A stretch of 45,656 bases of DNA from Oscillospiraceae bacterium (GTDB lineage: Bacteria > Bacillota > Clostridia > Oscillospirales > Oscillospiraceae): assembly GCA_015068165.1 (NCBI GenBank), contig SVKZ01000004.1:1-45656 (forward strand). The letters run 5' to 3'. A program made the position numbers and the translations under genes. Below are positions 18,167-26,527 of the stretch, in pieces. Numbering within the stretch: the first letter of the stretch is position 1; the number at the start of each line of letters is the position of its first letter. The notes beneath the pieces were generated by a model, which was given only the letters and a program-made list of their open reading frames with translations, was not told where the DNA came from and made no database searches.

Positions 18167-18940
18167 TGAAACTATGGCAGGCTTCTTGCTGCGGATTTTG
18201 CTGAGGCTGAAGATAAGACCTGCGGCAATGCAGCAGAGGGGGATATAGATTGCGGTGCTGGCTGCCCAGCCGTATTTGGCGGATATGGTGTCAAATACAA
18301 TAATAGGGGCGGGATTAGGCCCTACAAAGAACATATTGACCTCTGCACCGACGGTGATGCCAATGAGGGTATTGATAATAAAGGCGATAAAGCAGGTGGA
18401 TACAAAGAGCTTTACAATGTCTTTATACTCTGCCATTGTGGTACCGCTGCGGTGGGAAAAAATCAGATAAAAGCTGAGAAACACCAGAGAGTAGTGCCAG
18501 GCTACGGCGTGGACGGTCAGGGCAACCTGATCGTGAAAAACACCGGAGGGTTCAAACACACCGGCAAAACCGCCAAGGAGGTTAAAGCACATCATATAGC
18601 CGTAGCACATTTTTTGAACCCGCTTATTTTTGCTCAGGACAGCAATGGGGCAAAGGTACATCGGCAGACTGCACATTTGGAAGGGAAATTCGCCCCAGCA
18701 GATGGAATTGTCGCAGATTACAAAATACAAAAACAGCTGCTTGAAAATCTCACTGGCAATCAGAACACCGGAGAAAGAAAGAAGCAGAATTTTATTCTTC
18801 CTGTCATCAAACTTCCGACACAGCCAGGCCAGGGAAATGCACAATGTCATACCGATGACGATCATAAGGATATGCACCGTACCGTAGGCAGGGGGCGGGG
18901 TCATAGGGATATCTAACATACGAAATAGATTGCCGATCAT
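18164..18940 (-). CDS. YwaF/TIGR02206-like integral membrane protein
   Basis: A 258-residue hydrophobic protein with six or seven predicted membrane segments. The pattern (a short N-terminus, HILMIVIGMTLCISLAWLCRK, EIFKQLFLYF, CSLPMYLCPIAVL, HSLVF-like AWHYSLVFLSFYLI, and a late NMFFVGPNP loop) resembles the TIGR02206/YwaF family, whose function is unknown. SD AAAGGAGAGA precedes the ATG at 18940. It lies just downstream of a flippase gene in the same orientation, with a 65-base gap. The stop codon is part of the adjacent repeat element's end. Confidence 0.75.
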   Translation of the reverse strand: MIGNLFRMLDIPMTPPPAYGTVHILMIVIGMTLCISLAWLCRKFDDRKNKILLLSFSGVLIASEIFKQLFLYFVICDNSICWGEFPFQMCSLPMYLCPIAVLSKNKRVQKMCYGYMMCFNLLGGFAGVFEPSGVFHDQVALTVHAVAWHYSLVFLSFYLIFSHRSGTTMAEYKDIVKLFVSTCFIAFIINTLIGITVGAEVNMFFVGPNPAPIIVFDTISAKYGWAASTAIYIPLCCIAAGLIFSLSKIRSKKPAIVS

Positions 18941-19005
18941 TTTCTCTCTCTCCTTTATTTGGTAGATATTTCTACTGCAGCATAAAGCTGTATAAAATGC
19001 AAATC

Positions 19006-20508
19006 CTAATTATTCTGCGGCTTCTGAAGCAATCCCCGAAGCCATACAATGTCTGCTTTGCCTAACACACCGCAAAGGGTAAGAAGAGAGACAAACAGGG
19101 CAGGGAAGGCTGCGCACCGGAGAAAAATGCTGGGGGCAAAGGTGGTGATTCCTGCCGCGGCTACGGTGGAAAGACAGGCGAGGATTGGTGTTGCCGGTGG
19201 AATTTTCCGTCCGGATATTTTGATAAGACGCCGCAGACTCAGGAGAAAATTGATCAGGTGCGTTACAAGAAAGCTCCAAAAATAACCGTCCATTCCAAAC
19301 CGGGGGAGGAGTAGGTATAAAAAGATAACATCCAGCGCCGAGGTGCAGATGTTATAGCGGACGCAGGCGGTTTGCTGGCCTAAGCCTTTGGTCATAGCGT
19401 CGGTCATCGCATCGCAGTAAAGCATTGGGGCAAGAAGGGCATATTTTCGCAGCTGCTGACCTGCCTGGGGGCTTCCGTAAAGGGAAAGGCAAAGAGGCTC
19501 TGCCAGCAAAAAGAGGAGTCCACCGGACAGTAGCCCGTAGAGCAGGGCAACCTTTAATGTTCTGCCGGTTAAGTACCGGATGCGCCTGCGACTGCCTGCG
19601 GCATCGCACCGGGCAAGCTCCGGAATAAGAAGCTCTGCCAGGGCAAATAAAATGGCTGCCGGGAACATCAGCACCGGAAATACCATTCCCGATACGATGC
19701 CAAAGGACGCAAGTGGAGTCATATCCCCGGGAAAAAGCGCCAGCCGCTTGGGTACCATCAGGTTTTCGGTGGTGGAAATGCCGGCTTTCAGGTCGTCTGC
19801 CAATGCCAAAGGTACTGCACAGCGAAGGAGGCGGTTTCGTACAGGAATGGGCGGTCCGGCTTCTGCTTTTTGCCGCAGACGAAGGACAAAGAGAGTAAGC
19901 AATGTCAGTAAATTGCCTAAACCGCTGCCGAAAATTATGGCGCAGCAGGCTCTTGCCGGGTCATCACCTGCCCAGAGATTCAGAAGCGTCATTGTAAAGG
20001 TAAGGGATAAGCCCTGCTCTGCAATTTCCACACCGGCAAGGGTTCCGATCCGGTTTGCGGCGGTAAAATAGCCCGTCATTACACCGCACAGGCAGGTAAC
20101 AGGCAAAAAACAGGCGTACAGACGCAAGGCACCGGCTGTGCGGCTGTCCCCAATCCAGCTTTTGGCAATTTCCGGCGCAAAATGAAAAAGGCAGAAAGCT
20201 ACCGCGCCGGCGGCAAGGATAGAAAAGAGAAAACAAGCCCTAAGCACCCAGCGGACATTTTGGGGACGCTTTTTTCCCAATTCCTCGGCGGTTAAGTACA
20301 TTGTTGTAGTGCGAATCCCGGCCATTCCTGCGGTAACGGACATTGCACCTACCGACAAAACAAGCTGTAAAAGCCCCACCCCTGCCGCGCCGATCTTTCC
20401 GGATACATAGACCTGGAAAGAGGTGGAAACAAACCGAAGCAGGAGATTCACACCGGTCAGCAGCAGGGCGCTGTAGAAAATAGGCATAGCCTTACGCAAA
20501 AAGATCAC
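19006..20508 (-). CDS. SpoVB/MurJ-like polysaccharide flippase (MOP superfamily)
   Basis: A 500-residue membrane protein with about 12-14 hydrophobic segments. The N-terminal half (RFVSTSFQVYVSGKIGAAGV, GMAGIRTTTMYLTAEE) matches the MOP exporter family, in which SpoVB and MurJ flip lipid-linked precursors across the membrane. In a spore former it may serve cortex or spore envelope synthesis; which substrate it moves cannot be told. The longest frame starts at GTG 20508, but this codon lies in the stem of the terminator of the upstream tmcAL gene. An internal ATG at 20487 preceded by TAAGG is a serious alternative (493 residues). Confidence 0.8.
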   Translation of the reverse strand: MIFLRKAMPIFYSALLLTGVNLLLRFVSTSFQVYVSGKIGAAGVGLLQLVLSVGAMSVTAGMAGIRTTTMYLTAEELGKKRPQNVRWVLRACFLFSILAAGAVAFCLFHFAPEIAKSWIGDSRTAGALRLYACFLPVTCLCGVMTGYFTAANRIGTLAGVEIAEQGLSLTFTMTLLNLWAGDDPARACCAIIFGSGLGNLLTLLTLFVLRLRQKAEAGPPIPVRNRLLRCAVPLALADDLKAGISTTENLMVPKRLALFPGDMTPLASFGIVSGMVFPVLMFPAAILFALAELLIPELARCDAAGSRRRIRYLTGRTLKVALLYGLLSGGLLFLLAEPLCLSLYGSPQAGQQLRKYALLAPMLYCDAMTDAMTKGLGQQTACVRYNICTSALDVIFLYLLLPRFGMDGYFWSFLVTHLINFLLSLRRLIKISGRKIPPATPILACLSTVAAAGITTFAPSIFLRCAAFPALFVSLLTLCGVLGKADIVWLRGLLQKPQNN

Positions 20509-20543
20509 CCCCTTGCCCCTATTTTATGGGACAAGGGGGTGAT
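20494..20543 (-). terminator. Intrinsic terminator of tmcAL overlapping the flippase start
   Basis: On the minus strand a 12-bp stem (20532-20543 with 20504-20515) is followed by TCTTTTTGCG. It terminates tmcAL, yet the stem includes the GTG proposed as the start of the flippase gene and the T-tract encodes its first residues. Confidence 0.85.
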
Positions 20544-20552
20544 TTAGAATAA

Positions 20553-21701
20553 TCAGGGAATATACCGCACTCTGCGGCATCTCTCTACACCGGGGGCTTC
20601 CGACTTGTTTTCCGCAAACAGGCCGTAAAGATTGCCATAGCGCGTTTCCAAATCCGAATATGTTCCCTCCCGGGCTTCTCCGGCATTGACAAAGTCAAAT
20701 GCTTCCCGGGCTGATTTTAGCATTTCTCTGCCCCGGTCATTAAAGGCAAGTACACGGACATAGGGAGCGGGAAGGGAGAGCATTTCCTCCGTGATGCCTA
20801 AAAAGGCGCAGAGGATCATCCGGTCAATGCGGGTGCGGGTGTAGCGTTTGGACTTTACCGCAACGGCGATTTCTTCCAATGTGGCATATTCTTTGACGGC
20901 GTGCATCAGTTTCCGCCACAGACCCTCTGAACCGCCCGGTAAAACAGAAAATTCCGCTTCTGTCATCGTTCTCAGTTTATAAAGAACGGCTTTTTCGCCG
21001 GAGGACAGACTGTGTAACGGAGCTTCCCGGAAAAGGGAGACAGCTTCCGGCGGTATATAGGAAGAAATGTCCTCACCGCTGTATAGCATCCTGCGCAGGG
21101 AGGTGGCGGAGGGATTGTCAAGATCCGCATTTTCGTCGTGATAGCTACCCGGCCGGTAAATCGGGCAGGGGATCAGGCTGCTTTTTTGGGAGAGAATGGC
21201 TTTGCAGTATTCCACAGCCAAAATATTATTGGGAGAAACAAGCAGTGTGTCCGGCAGACCCATATCAGACAGGGCCTTTTGACGGGCCACGGGAAAGCTG
21301 AGACCTGCATCTAAGTATTTCCGCAGAACAGGGGGAAATTTTTCCGACAGGAGCGTTTTTGCAATGGCGGTCAGGGCTTCTTTATCCGGTGTTTCCGCGC
21401 CAAAGGACAAACGATGGCAAAAACAGGATAAAATCCGGACGCCCTCTCTGGCAAATCCTTCTGCGCTGGAAAGGGAAGCGGTAACAGGCAGTTCCAAAAC
21501 AAGGTCCGCACCGCAACGGATAGCGGCCTCCGCCCGGATGGATTTATCCAAAATGGCGGGCATACCCCGTTGGACAAAATTGCCGCTCATCAGGCAAACG
21601 ATGCCGTTTTCCACACCGAAATCCTGTCGGATACGGGCAATTTGTTTGGCGTGCCCGGTGTGCAGAGGGTTATATTCGCAAATAATGCCGGTATTTACCA
21701 A
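20553..21701 (-). CDS. tmcAL: tRNA(Met) cytidine acetate ligase
   Basis: TmcAL uses acetate and ATP to make N4-acetylcytidine at the wobble base of elongator tRNA-Met. The 382-residue product has the nucleotidyltransferase HxGH motif (NPLHTGH, H14-H17), MSGNFVQRGMPAILDK, LELPVTASLSSAEGFA and VSPNNILAVEYCKAI, the signature blocks of the family (formerly DUF795). Start codon TTG at 21701, six bases after an AGGAGGG SD. It is divergent from ackA, whose product handles acetyl phosphate and acetate, the co-substrate of TmcAL. Confidence 0.93.
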   Translation of the reverse strand: MVNTGIICEYNPLHTGHAKQIARIRQDFGVENGIVCLMSGNFVQRGMPAILDKSIRAEAAIRCGADLVLELPVTASLSSAEGFAREGVRILSCFCHRLSFGAETPDKEALTAIAKTLLSEKFPPVLRKYLDAGLSFPVARQKALSDMGLPDTLLVSPNNILAVEYCKAILSQKSSLIPCPIYRPGSYHDENADLDNPSATSLRRMLYSGEDISSYIPPEAVSLFREAPLHSLSSGEKAVLYKLRTMTEAEFSVLPGGSEGLWRKLMHAVKEYATLEEIAVAVKSKRYTRTRIDRMILCAFLGITEEMLSLPAPYVRVLAFNDRGREMLKSAREAFDFVNAGEAREGTYSDLETRYGNLYGLFAENKSEAPGVERCRRVRYIP

Positions 21702-21740
21702 AAGAAACCCTCCTTTTTTCGAAAATTTTATCTTTAGGGG

Positions 21741-21769
21741 TTGAGAAATTCCTGAAAGTGGTATATAAT
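21741..21769 (+). promoter_or_regulatory. Sigma-A promoter of ackA
   Basis: TTGAGA (21741-21746), 17-base spacer, TATAAT (21764-21769) in the tmcAL-ackA divergent gap. Confidence 0.88.
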
Positions 21770-21837
21770 ACCAACGTATGTGTTTATATTACCACAAATT
21801 ATAAGAAAATCAATTTATTTTAGGAGGAAGTTTCCAA

Positions 21838-23031
21838 ATGAACATTCTGATTATCAATGCCGGCTCTTCCAGCCTCAAGTATCAGCTGATGGACCCCCAG
21901 ACCGGTGTTGTATCTGCCAAGGGTTTGTGTGAGCGTATCGGCATCGACGGCCGCCTCAATCATAAGGCAGGCGACGGCGACAAGATCGTTCGTGATATTC
22001 CCATGCCTACCCACTCTGAGGCCATTGCCGCTACTTTGGAGATCCTGCAGGATGCAGAAGTTGGCGTTATCAAGAGCGTTGACGAAATTGATGCGGTTGG
22101 CCACCGTGTGCTCCACGGCGGTATGGAGTTCTTTGACTCCTGCATCATTAACGACGATGTGATTAAGGCCATCAAGAAGTGCATCCCCCTCGGACCTTTG
22201 CACAACCCCGCTAACCTGATGGGTATTGAGGCTTGCCAGGCTGTTATGCCCACAACCCCTCAGGTGGCTGTGTTTGATACGGCTTTCCATATGACAATGC
22301 CCCCCAAAGCCTACCGCTACGCCATCCCCACCGAGTACTATGAGAATGATTCCATCCGCCGCTACGGTTTCCACGGCACTTCCCACAAGTATGTGGCAAA
22401 GCGTACCGCTGAGCTGGTCGGCAAGAAGGAATTTAAGATGGTCAACTGCCACCTGGGCAACGGCTCTTCCATGTCCGCTGTTAAGGACGGTAAGTGCCAG
22501 GATACCACCATGGGTCTGACGCCTTTGGCCGGTGTTCCTATGGGTACCCGCTCCGGCGATATTGACGCTGCCGTTGTTCAGTTCCTGTGCAACAAGTATG
22601 GCTACAGCGTTGACGAGTGCCTGAACATTCTCAACAAGAAGTCCGGTATGCTGGCCATTTCCGGTGTTTCCTCCGACTTCCGCGATCTGGAAGATGGCGC
22701 TAAGAACGGCAATGAAGACTGCGCACTGGCCCGTGATAAATTCTGCTATGAGGTCGCAAAGTTCGTCGGTGCCTATGCCGCCGCACTTAACGGCATTGAT
22801 GTTCTGACCTTCACCGCAGGCGTAGGTGAGAACGACTGTAATGTCCGTGCAAGTGTGTGTGAGTATTTGGGCTTTATGGGCGTGAAGATCGATCCCGAGC
22901 TCAACGGCAAGCGCGGCAAGGAGATGAAGATCTCCACACCTGACTCTAAGGTGGAAGTTTGGGTTGTTCCCACCAACGAAGAGCTGATGATTGCGCAGGA
23001 CACTGCTGAGCTGGTTACTGCGGCAAAGTAA
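21838..23031 (+). CDS. ackA: Acetate kinase
   Basis: Converts acetyl phosphate + ADP to acetate + ATP, the ATP-yielding step of acetate fermentation. The 397-residue product has the ASKHA-fold landmarks: NAGSSSLKYQL (residues 7-17), GHRVLHGG (about 88-95, including R90), FDTAFH, YGFHGTSHKYV and PMGTRSGDIDAAV. SD TTAGGAGGAAG. No pta lies beside it, so the acetyl phosphate supplier is encoded elsewhere. A GC-rich hairpin separates it from pepT. Confidence 0.98.
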   Translation: MNILIINAGSSSLKYQLMDPQTGVVSAKGLCERIGIDGRLNHKAGDGDKIVRDIPMPTHSEAIAATLEILQDAEVGVIKSVDEIDAVGHRVLHGGMEFFDSCIINDDVIKAIKKCIPLGPLHNPANLMGIEACQAVMPTTPQVAVFDTAFHMTMPPKAYRYAIPTEYYENDSIRRYGFHGTSHKYVAKRTAELVGKKEFKMVNCHLGNGSSMSAVKDGKCQDTTMGLTPLAGVPMGTRSGDIDAAVVQFLCNKYGYSVDECLNILNKKSGMLAISGVSSDFRDLEDGAKNGNEDCALARDKFCYEVAKFVGAYAAALNGIDVLTFTAGVGENDCNVRASVCEYLGFMGVKIDPELNGKRGKEMKISTPDSKVEVWVVPTNEELMIAQDTAELVTAAK

Positions 23032-23042
23032 GAAATCCCCAA

Positions 23043-23070
23043 AGAGGCCGCCGCATTTGCGGCGGCCTCT
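23043..23070 (+). terminator. GC-rich hairpin after ackA
   Basis: A perfect 12-bp stem AGAGGCCGCCGC (23043-23054) with its complement (23059-23070), loop ATTT. The T-tract is missing (ATAACAAGG follows), so termination may be weak; it could also protect the ackA mRNA 3' end while pepT is read through. Confidence 0.65.
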
Positions 23071-23087
23071 ATAACAAGGAGTAAATT

Positions 23088-24296
23088 ATGGCAACGGTTA
23101 CAGAACGGTTTTTGAAATATGTGTCCTATGAAACCACATCCGATGAATGCTCCCCAGCTTGCCCCTCTACGCCCGGTCAAAGAGAGTTGGGCGCGGCACT
23201 GGTGGAGGAAATGCGCGCTATGGGCATTGCAGATGCCTATATGGATGAAAACGGCTATGTTTACGGCACTGTGCCGGGAGACCCCGAAAAGCCTGTCATT
23301 GGTTTAATTGCCCATATGGACACATCTCCCGATGCTTCCGGCAAGGATATAAAGGCTCGGACCGTACCCTATTTAGGTGGGGATATATGCCTCAATGAGG
23401 GAAAGGATATTTGGCTTCGGGAAAAGGACTTTCCCGGACTTTCCCGGCATAAGGGGAAGCACCTGATTGTTACAGACGGCACAACGTTGCTGGGCGCGGA
23501 TAATAAGGCCGGTGTGGCGGAGATTCTCACTACCGCAGAGCGTCTTTTGCGTATGAACGGGAAACATGCCACCTTAAAAATCGGCTTTACCCCGGATGAG
23601 GAGATTGGTCGCGGTGCAGATCTGTTTGATATTAACGGCTTCGATGCAGACTATGCCTATACGGTAGACGGAGGCCCTGTGGGGGAACTGGAATACGAGA
23701 ACTTTAATGCAGCAGGCGCAAAGGTTACCGTAAAGGGTCGGAGCATCCACCCCGGCGCGGCAAAGGATAAAATGGTAAATGCGCAGAATGTGGCAATGCA
23801 ATACCACAGTATGCTTCCTGAGCTGCAGCGCCCGGAATACACCGAGGGCTATGAGGGCTTTATCCACCTGACCGATATGGAGGGCAATGTGGAGGAAAGT
23901 GTACTGCGCTACATTGTCCGCGATCACGATATGGAGAAGTTTAACGAAAAAAAGGACCTGATGATTGCCGTAGGGGAGCAGATGAATGCCATTTACGGCC
24001 CTGATACGGTAGAGGTTCAGCTTCGGGATAGCTACTACAATATGAAAGAAAAGATCGCACCTTGTATGTACATTATTGACCGGGCCAAGACGGCAATGGA
24101 AAAGGTGGGGATGACACCCCGGACCGTTCCTATCCGTGGCGGTACAGACGGCGCGCGGCTTTCCTATATGGGTCTGCCTTGTCCCAACTTGTGTACCGGC
24201 GGTGAAAATTACCACGGACGGTTTGAGTTTATCCCCGTTGAGGATATGGAAAAGTGTGTGGATCTGCTGGTAGAGATCCTGAAAATGGAAAAATGA
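23088..24296 (+). CDS. pepT: Peptidase T (tripeptide aminopeptidase, M20B)
   Basis: Zinc aminopeptidase releasing the N-terminal residue from tripeptides in the cytosol. The 402-residue product has the M20 metal-site residues: H76 and D78 (AHMDTS), D138 (GADNKAG), E171-E172 (PDEEIG). The C-terminal PIRGGTDGARLSYMGLPCPN with the last ligand region is intact. SD AAGGAG. It has no promoter of its own that I could see, so it is probably transcribed with ackA. Confidence 0.95.
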   Translation: MATVTERFLKYVSYETTSDECSPACPSTPGQRELGAALVEEMRAMGIADAYMDENGYVYGTVPGDPEKPVIGLIAHMDTSPDASGKDIKARTVPYLGGDICLNEGKDIWLREKDFPGLSRHKGKHLIVTDGTTLLGADNKAGVAEILTTAERLLRMNGKHATLKIGFTPDEEIGRGADLFDINGFDADYAYTVDGGPVGELEYENFNAAGAKVTVKGRSIHPGAAKDKMVNAQNVAMQYHSMLPELQRPEYTEGYEGFIHLTDMEGNVEESVLRYIVRDHDMEKFNEKKDLMIAVGEQMNAIYGPDTVEVQLRDSYYNMKEKIAPCMYIIDRAKTAMEKVGMTPRTVPIRGGTDGARLSYMGLPCPNLCTGGENYHGRFEFIPVEDMEKCVDLLVEILKMEK

Positions 24297-24299
24297 GCA

Positions 24300-24350
24300 T
24301 AAAAACCACCCCGGTTTGCGTAAGATGCGCTAACCGGGGTGATTTTATTT
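24300..24350. terminator. Bidirectional terminator between pepT and the LysR gene
   Basis: A 10-bp stem CACCCCGGTT (24307-24316) with AACCGGGGTG (24332-24341); T-rich on the plus side (ATTTTATTT) and A-run before it, which gives T on the minus side. It serves two convergent genes. Confidence 0.85.
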
Positions 24351-25298
24351 CAAGTCTTTCAGGCTCTCTGCAAAGGCGACCATAGCAGGGGAGCGGAATT
24401 TGTTTTTCTTATAGGAAGCGTAAATGCTTCGGTGCGCATATTTAGAATTAAGAGGATAGAAATAAATATGGTCCGGGGATACGGTATGGACGTTTCGCAC
24501 CAAGGTATCGCTGACAATAGACGCGGCGGCACCCAACTCCACGTAGGAATAGAGGGTGGTCAGCCGATCCAGCTCAAAAAGTACAGTGGGGGAGAAGGAT
24601 GCCTCCAAGAAAATCTTGTCGGTAACTTTGCGGGTATCGTTATCCCGATTCATGAGAATAAAAGGCACGTTTTTCAGCTTTTCCAGAGGTACGGTTTCTT
24701 TGACGCCCATATGGCGGTTTTGCAAAATATCCTCATAGGTTAGCCGGAAGGGAATGAGCTCCCGGTTTTCCGGAAAAGCCGCAGGGACAGCCAAAAGAAG
24801 ATGCTCTGTAGAAAGCTGCTCCTGATCAAATTGGTCTTCGGGCAAAATATGATTGTCGATTACCATATCCAGCTGACCAAGGGTGATCTCATTTTGCAAT
24901 GTGGTGGAGTTGGCGTCCATTAAGGATAACCGAATATTGGGATATTTCCGATTAAAGTCCGCAATATACTTGGGCAAGACCAAAGAGGAGAGAAGCTGAT
25001 TGCTACCAATGCCCAAAACACCGGCCTCCAATGCCCGGACGGATTGGAGATAATTCATAAAGTCTGCTTCGGTTTCCCGGATGCTTTCTACGGCGCGGAT
25101 GTATTCTCTACCGGCTTCCGTTAACCGGATGGGCTTGCAGCTTCTGTCGAAAAGGGGAACACCGATCTGGGCTTCCAGCTTTTTGACCAGTAAGCTCAGG
25201 GAAGGTTGGGCGATAAATAATTTTTGTGCCGCCCGGGAGAAGCTTTGCTCTTTGTAGATGGTATAGATAATCTCCCGGTGGCTGAACATTTCAGGCAT
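24345..25298 (-). CDS. LysR-family transcriptional regulator
   Basis: A 317-residue LTTR with the N-terminal winged HTH (SFSRAAQKLFIAQPSLSLLV, about residues 19-38, followed by KKLEAQIGVPLFDR) and a periplasmic-binding-like effector domain from about residue 90. The ATG at 25298 has AAGGTGG at good spacing; the frame extends upstream to 25361 but that start has no SD and overlaps the promoter. It is divergent from the ldh gene, and the shared gap contains a 17-base inverted repeat, which makes ldh the likely target. Confidence 0.92.
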   Translation of the reverse strand: MPEMFSHREIIYTIYKEQSFSRAAQKLFIAQPSLSLLVKKLEAQIGVPLFDRSCKPIRLTEAGREYIRAVESIRETEADFMNYLQSVRALEAGVLGIGSNQLLSSLVLPKYIADFNRKYPNIRLSLMDANSTTLQNEITLGQLDMVIDNHILPEDQFDQEQLSTEHLLLAVPAAFPENRELIPFRLTYEDILQNRHMGVKETVPLEKLKNVPFILMNRDNDTRKVTDKIFLEASFSPTVLFELDRLTTLYSYVELGAAASIVSDTLVRNVHTVSPDHIYFYPLNSKYAHRSIYASYKKNKFRSPAMVAFAESLKDLK

Positions 25299-25317
25299 AA
25301 AAACCACCTTCGTAAAG

Positions 25318-25396
25318 TATAATATTATTCTTATGTTAGCACGCACGGCTGGGAATGTCAATTCTTCACAATGATCATTATAAGAAAAATATTATA
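25318..25396. promoter_or_regulatory. Spaced inverted repeat, candidate LysR operator
   Basis: TATAATATTATTCTTAT (25318-25334) and ATAAGAAAAATATTATA (25380-25396) are inverted copies matching at 16 of 17 positions, 45 bases apart. The left half abuts the -10 of the lysR promoter, so binding there could repress lysR; the right half lies upstream of the ldh -35. Confidence 0.6.
25333..25361 (-). promoter_or_regulatory. Sigma-A promoter of the LysR gene
   Basis: On the minus strand: TTGACA (25361-25356), 17-base spacer, TAACAT (25338-25333). The -35 is consensus, the -10 matches 4 of 6. Confidence 0.65.
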
Positions 25397-25440
25397 TTTA
25401 TTCAAGATGGAGATATTTCCAATAATCATCAAAAAGGGAG

Positions 25441-25468
25441 TTGACAAACGCTATAGAAACAATATAAT
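25441..25468 (+). promoter_or_regulatory. Sigma-A promoter of ldh
   Basis: TTGACA (25441-25446), 16-base spacer, TATAAT (25463-25468), about 40 bases before the ldh start. Confidence 0.88.
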
Positions 25469-25508
25469 AATATCGGTAAAATTAGAACGAATTAGAGGGG
25501 ATGTTCTT

Positions 25509-26453
25509 ATGAGCAAAATTACTGTGATTGGCGCAGGCAGTGTGGGTGCAACGATTGCCAATGACCTTATGGTGCAGGGCGTGGCGTCCGAGATCGTCTT
25601 AGTGGACATCAATCATAAGAAGGCCACCGGCGAAGCACTGGACATATACCAGGCGGCACCCTTTGTTTCTCCTGCGATCGTCCGTCCCGGTGAGTATGAA
25701 GATGCCATCGGTTCCGATATTGTGGTAATTACCTGTGGTATGGCCCGGAAGCCCGGTATGAGCCGGCTGGACCTTGCCCAGACAAATGTGGATATTCTCA
25801 AGGATGTAACGAAGAATCTGGTGCCTATAGCGCCCGAGGCGGTTTACGTGATCGTTTCGAACCCTGTTGACATTTTGACCTATGTATTTACCAAAATTTC
25901 CGGTCTGCCGGAACGGCAGATTATTGGTAGCGGTACAATTTTAGATACCAGCCGTTTGCAGTCTGAGCTTGCCCGGCGGTTCTGTATCAGCCCTAAGAAT
26001 GTCCACGCCCATGTATACGGCGAGCACGGCGACAGCTCTTTTGTACCCTGGTCTTTGGTACACATTGCCAATAACCACATTGATGCCTATAAGGAAAGCT
26101 CCCCCGATAAGGATCGGATCCACTGGGATGGGGATTATGCCCAGGTGGAGGCGTTTGTCAAAAAGTCCGGTGGTAAGATTATTGAAAATAAAGGTGCTAC
26201 CTTCTATGCGGTGGCGATGTCCGTCTGCCACATTTGCAAAGCGGTTTTTGCGGATGCAGGTACGGCAATGACTGTTTCTACTATGATGCACGGGGAATAC
26301 GGTATTGATGATGTCTGTATTTCCACATTGCATCTGATTGATCGCGGCGGTGTCCGCGGTCGGATTCTGAATAAGCTGACCCCGGAAGAAAATGAAAAGC
26401 TGAAAATAAGCGCAGAGAAGCTGAAGGCAGTAATTGCCCAGATTGAATTTTAA
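25509..26453 (+). CDS. ldh: L-lactate dehydrogenase (or related 2-hydroxyacid dehydrogenase)
   Basis: Reduces pyruvate to lactate with NADH. The 314-residue product (start at 25509, SD AGAGGGGA) has the Rossmann motif GAGSVGATIA (residues 8-17), the NAD-binding acid D33, the catalytic H173 (GEHGDS), D146 and R149 (LDTSR), the mobile-loop R86 and T231 (equivalent to LDH T246). The substrate-specificity position usually written 102 is R80 (GMARKPGMS), which is Gln in most LDHs and Arg in malate dehydrogenases. Overall family and T231 favour LDH; the Arg leaves oxaloacetate/malate activity possible. Regulated, by inference, by the divergent LysR protein. Confidence 0.85.
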   Translation: MSKITVIGAGSVGATIANDLMVQGVASEIVLVDINHKKATGEALDIYQAAPFVSPAIVRPGEYEDAIGSDIVVITCGMARKPGMSRLDLAQTNVDILKDVTKNLVPIAPEAVYVIVSNPVDILTYVFTKISGLPERQIIGSGTILDTSRLQSELARRFCISPKNVHAHVYGEHGDSSFVPWSLVHIANNHIDAYKESSPDKDRIHWDGDYAQVEAFVKKSGGKIIENKGATFYAVAMSVCHICKAVFADAGTAMTVSTMMHGEYGIDDVCISTLHLIDRGGVRGRILNKLTPEENEKLKISAEKLKAVIAQIEF

Positions 26454-26480
26454 TAAAAACTGCAGACTTGCCTGTTTATC

Positions 26481-26517
26481 AAAAAAGCGTGCGTCCGTTA
26501 CGGATGCACGCTTTTTT
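26481..26517. terminator. Bidirectional terminator between ldh and the DUF1292 gene
   Basis: A 17-bp stem (26481-26497 with 26501-26517, one G-T pair) with a TTA loop, starting in A6 and ending in T6, so it works in both directions for the two convergent genes. Confidence 0.93.
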
Positions 26518-26527
26518 GATATTCGGG

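Noticed and set aside
25371..25508. N-terminal extension of LDH from 25371
   Set aside because: It would cover the promoter and operator; the family N-terminus MSKITVIGAGSVG begins at 25509 with an SD.
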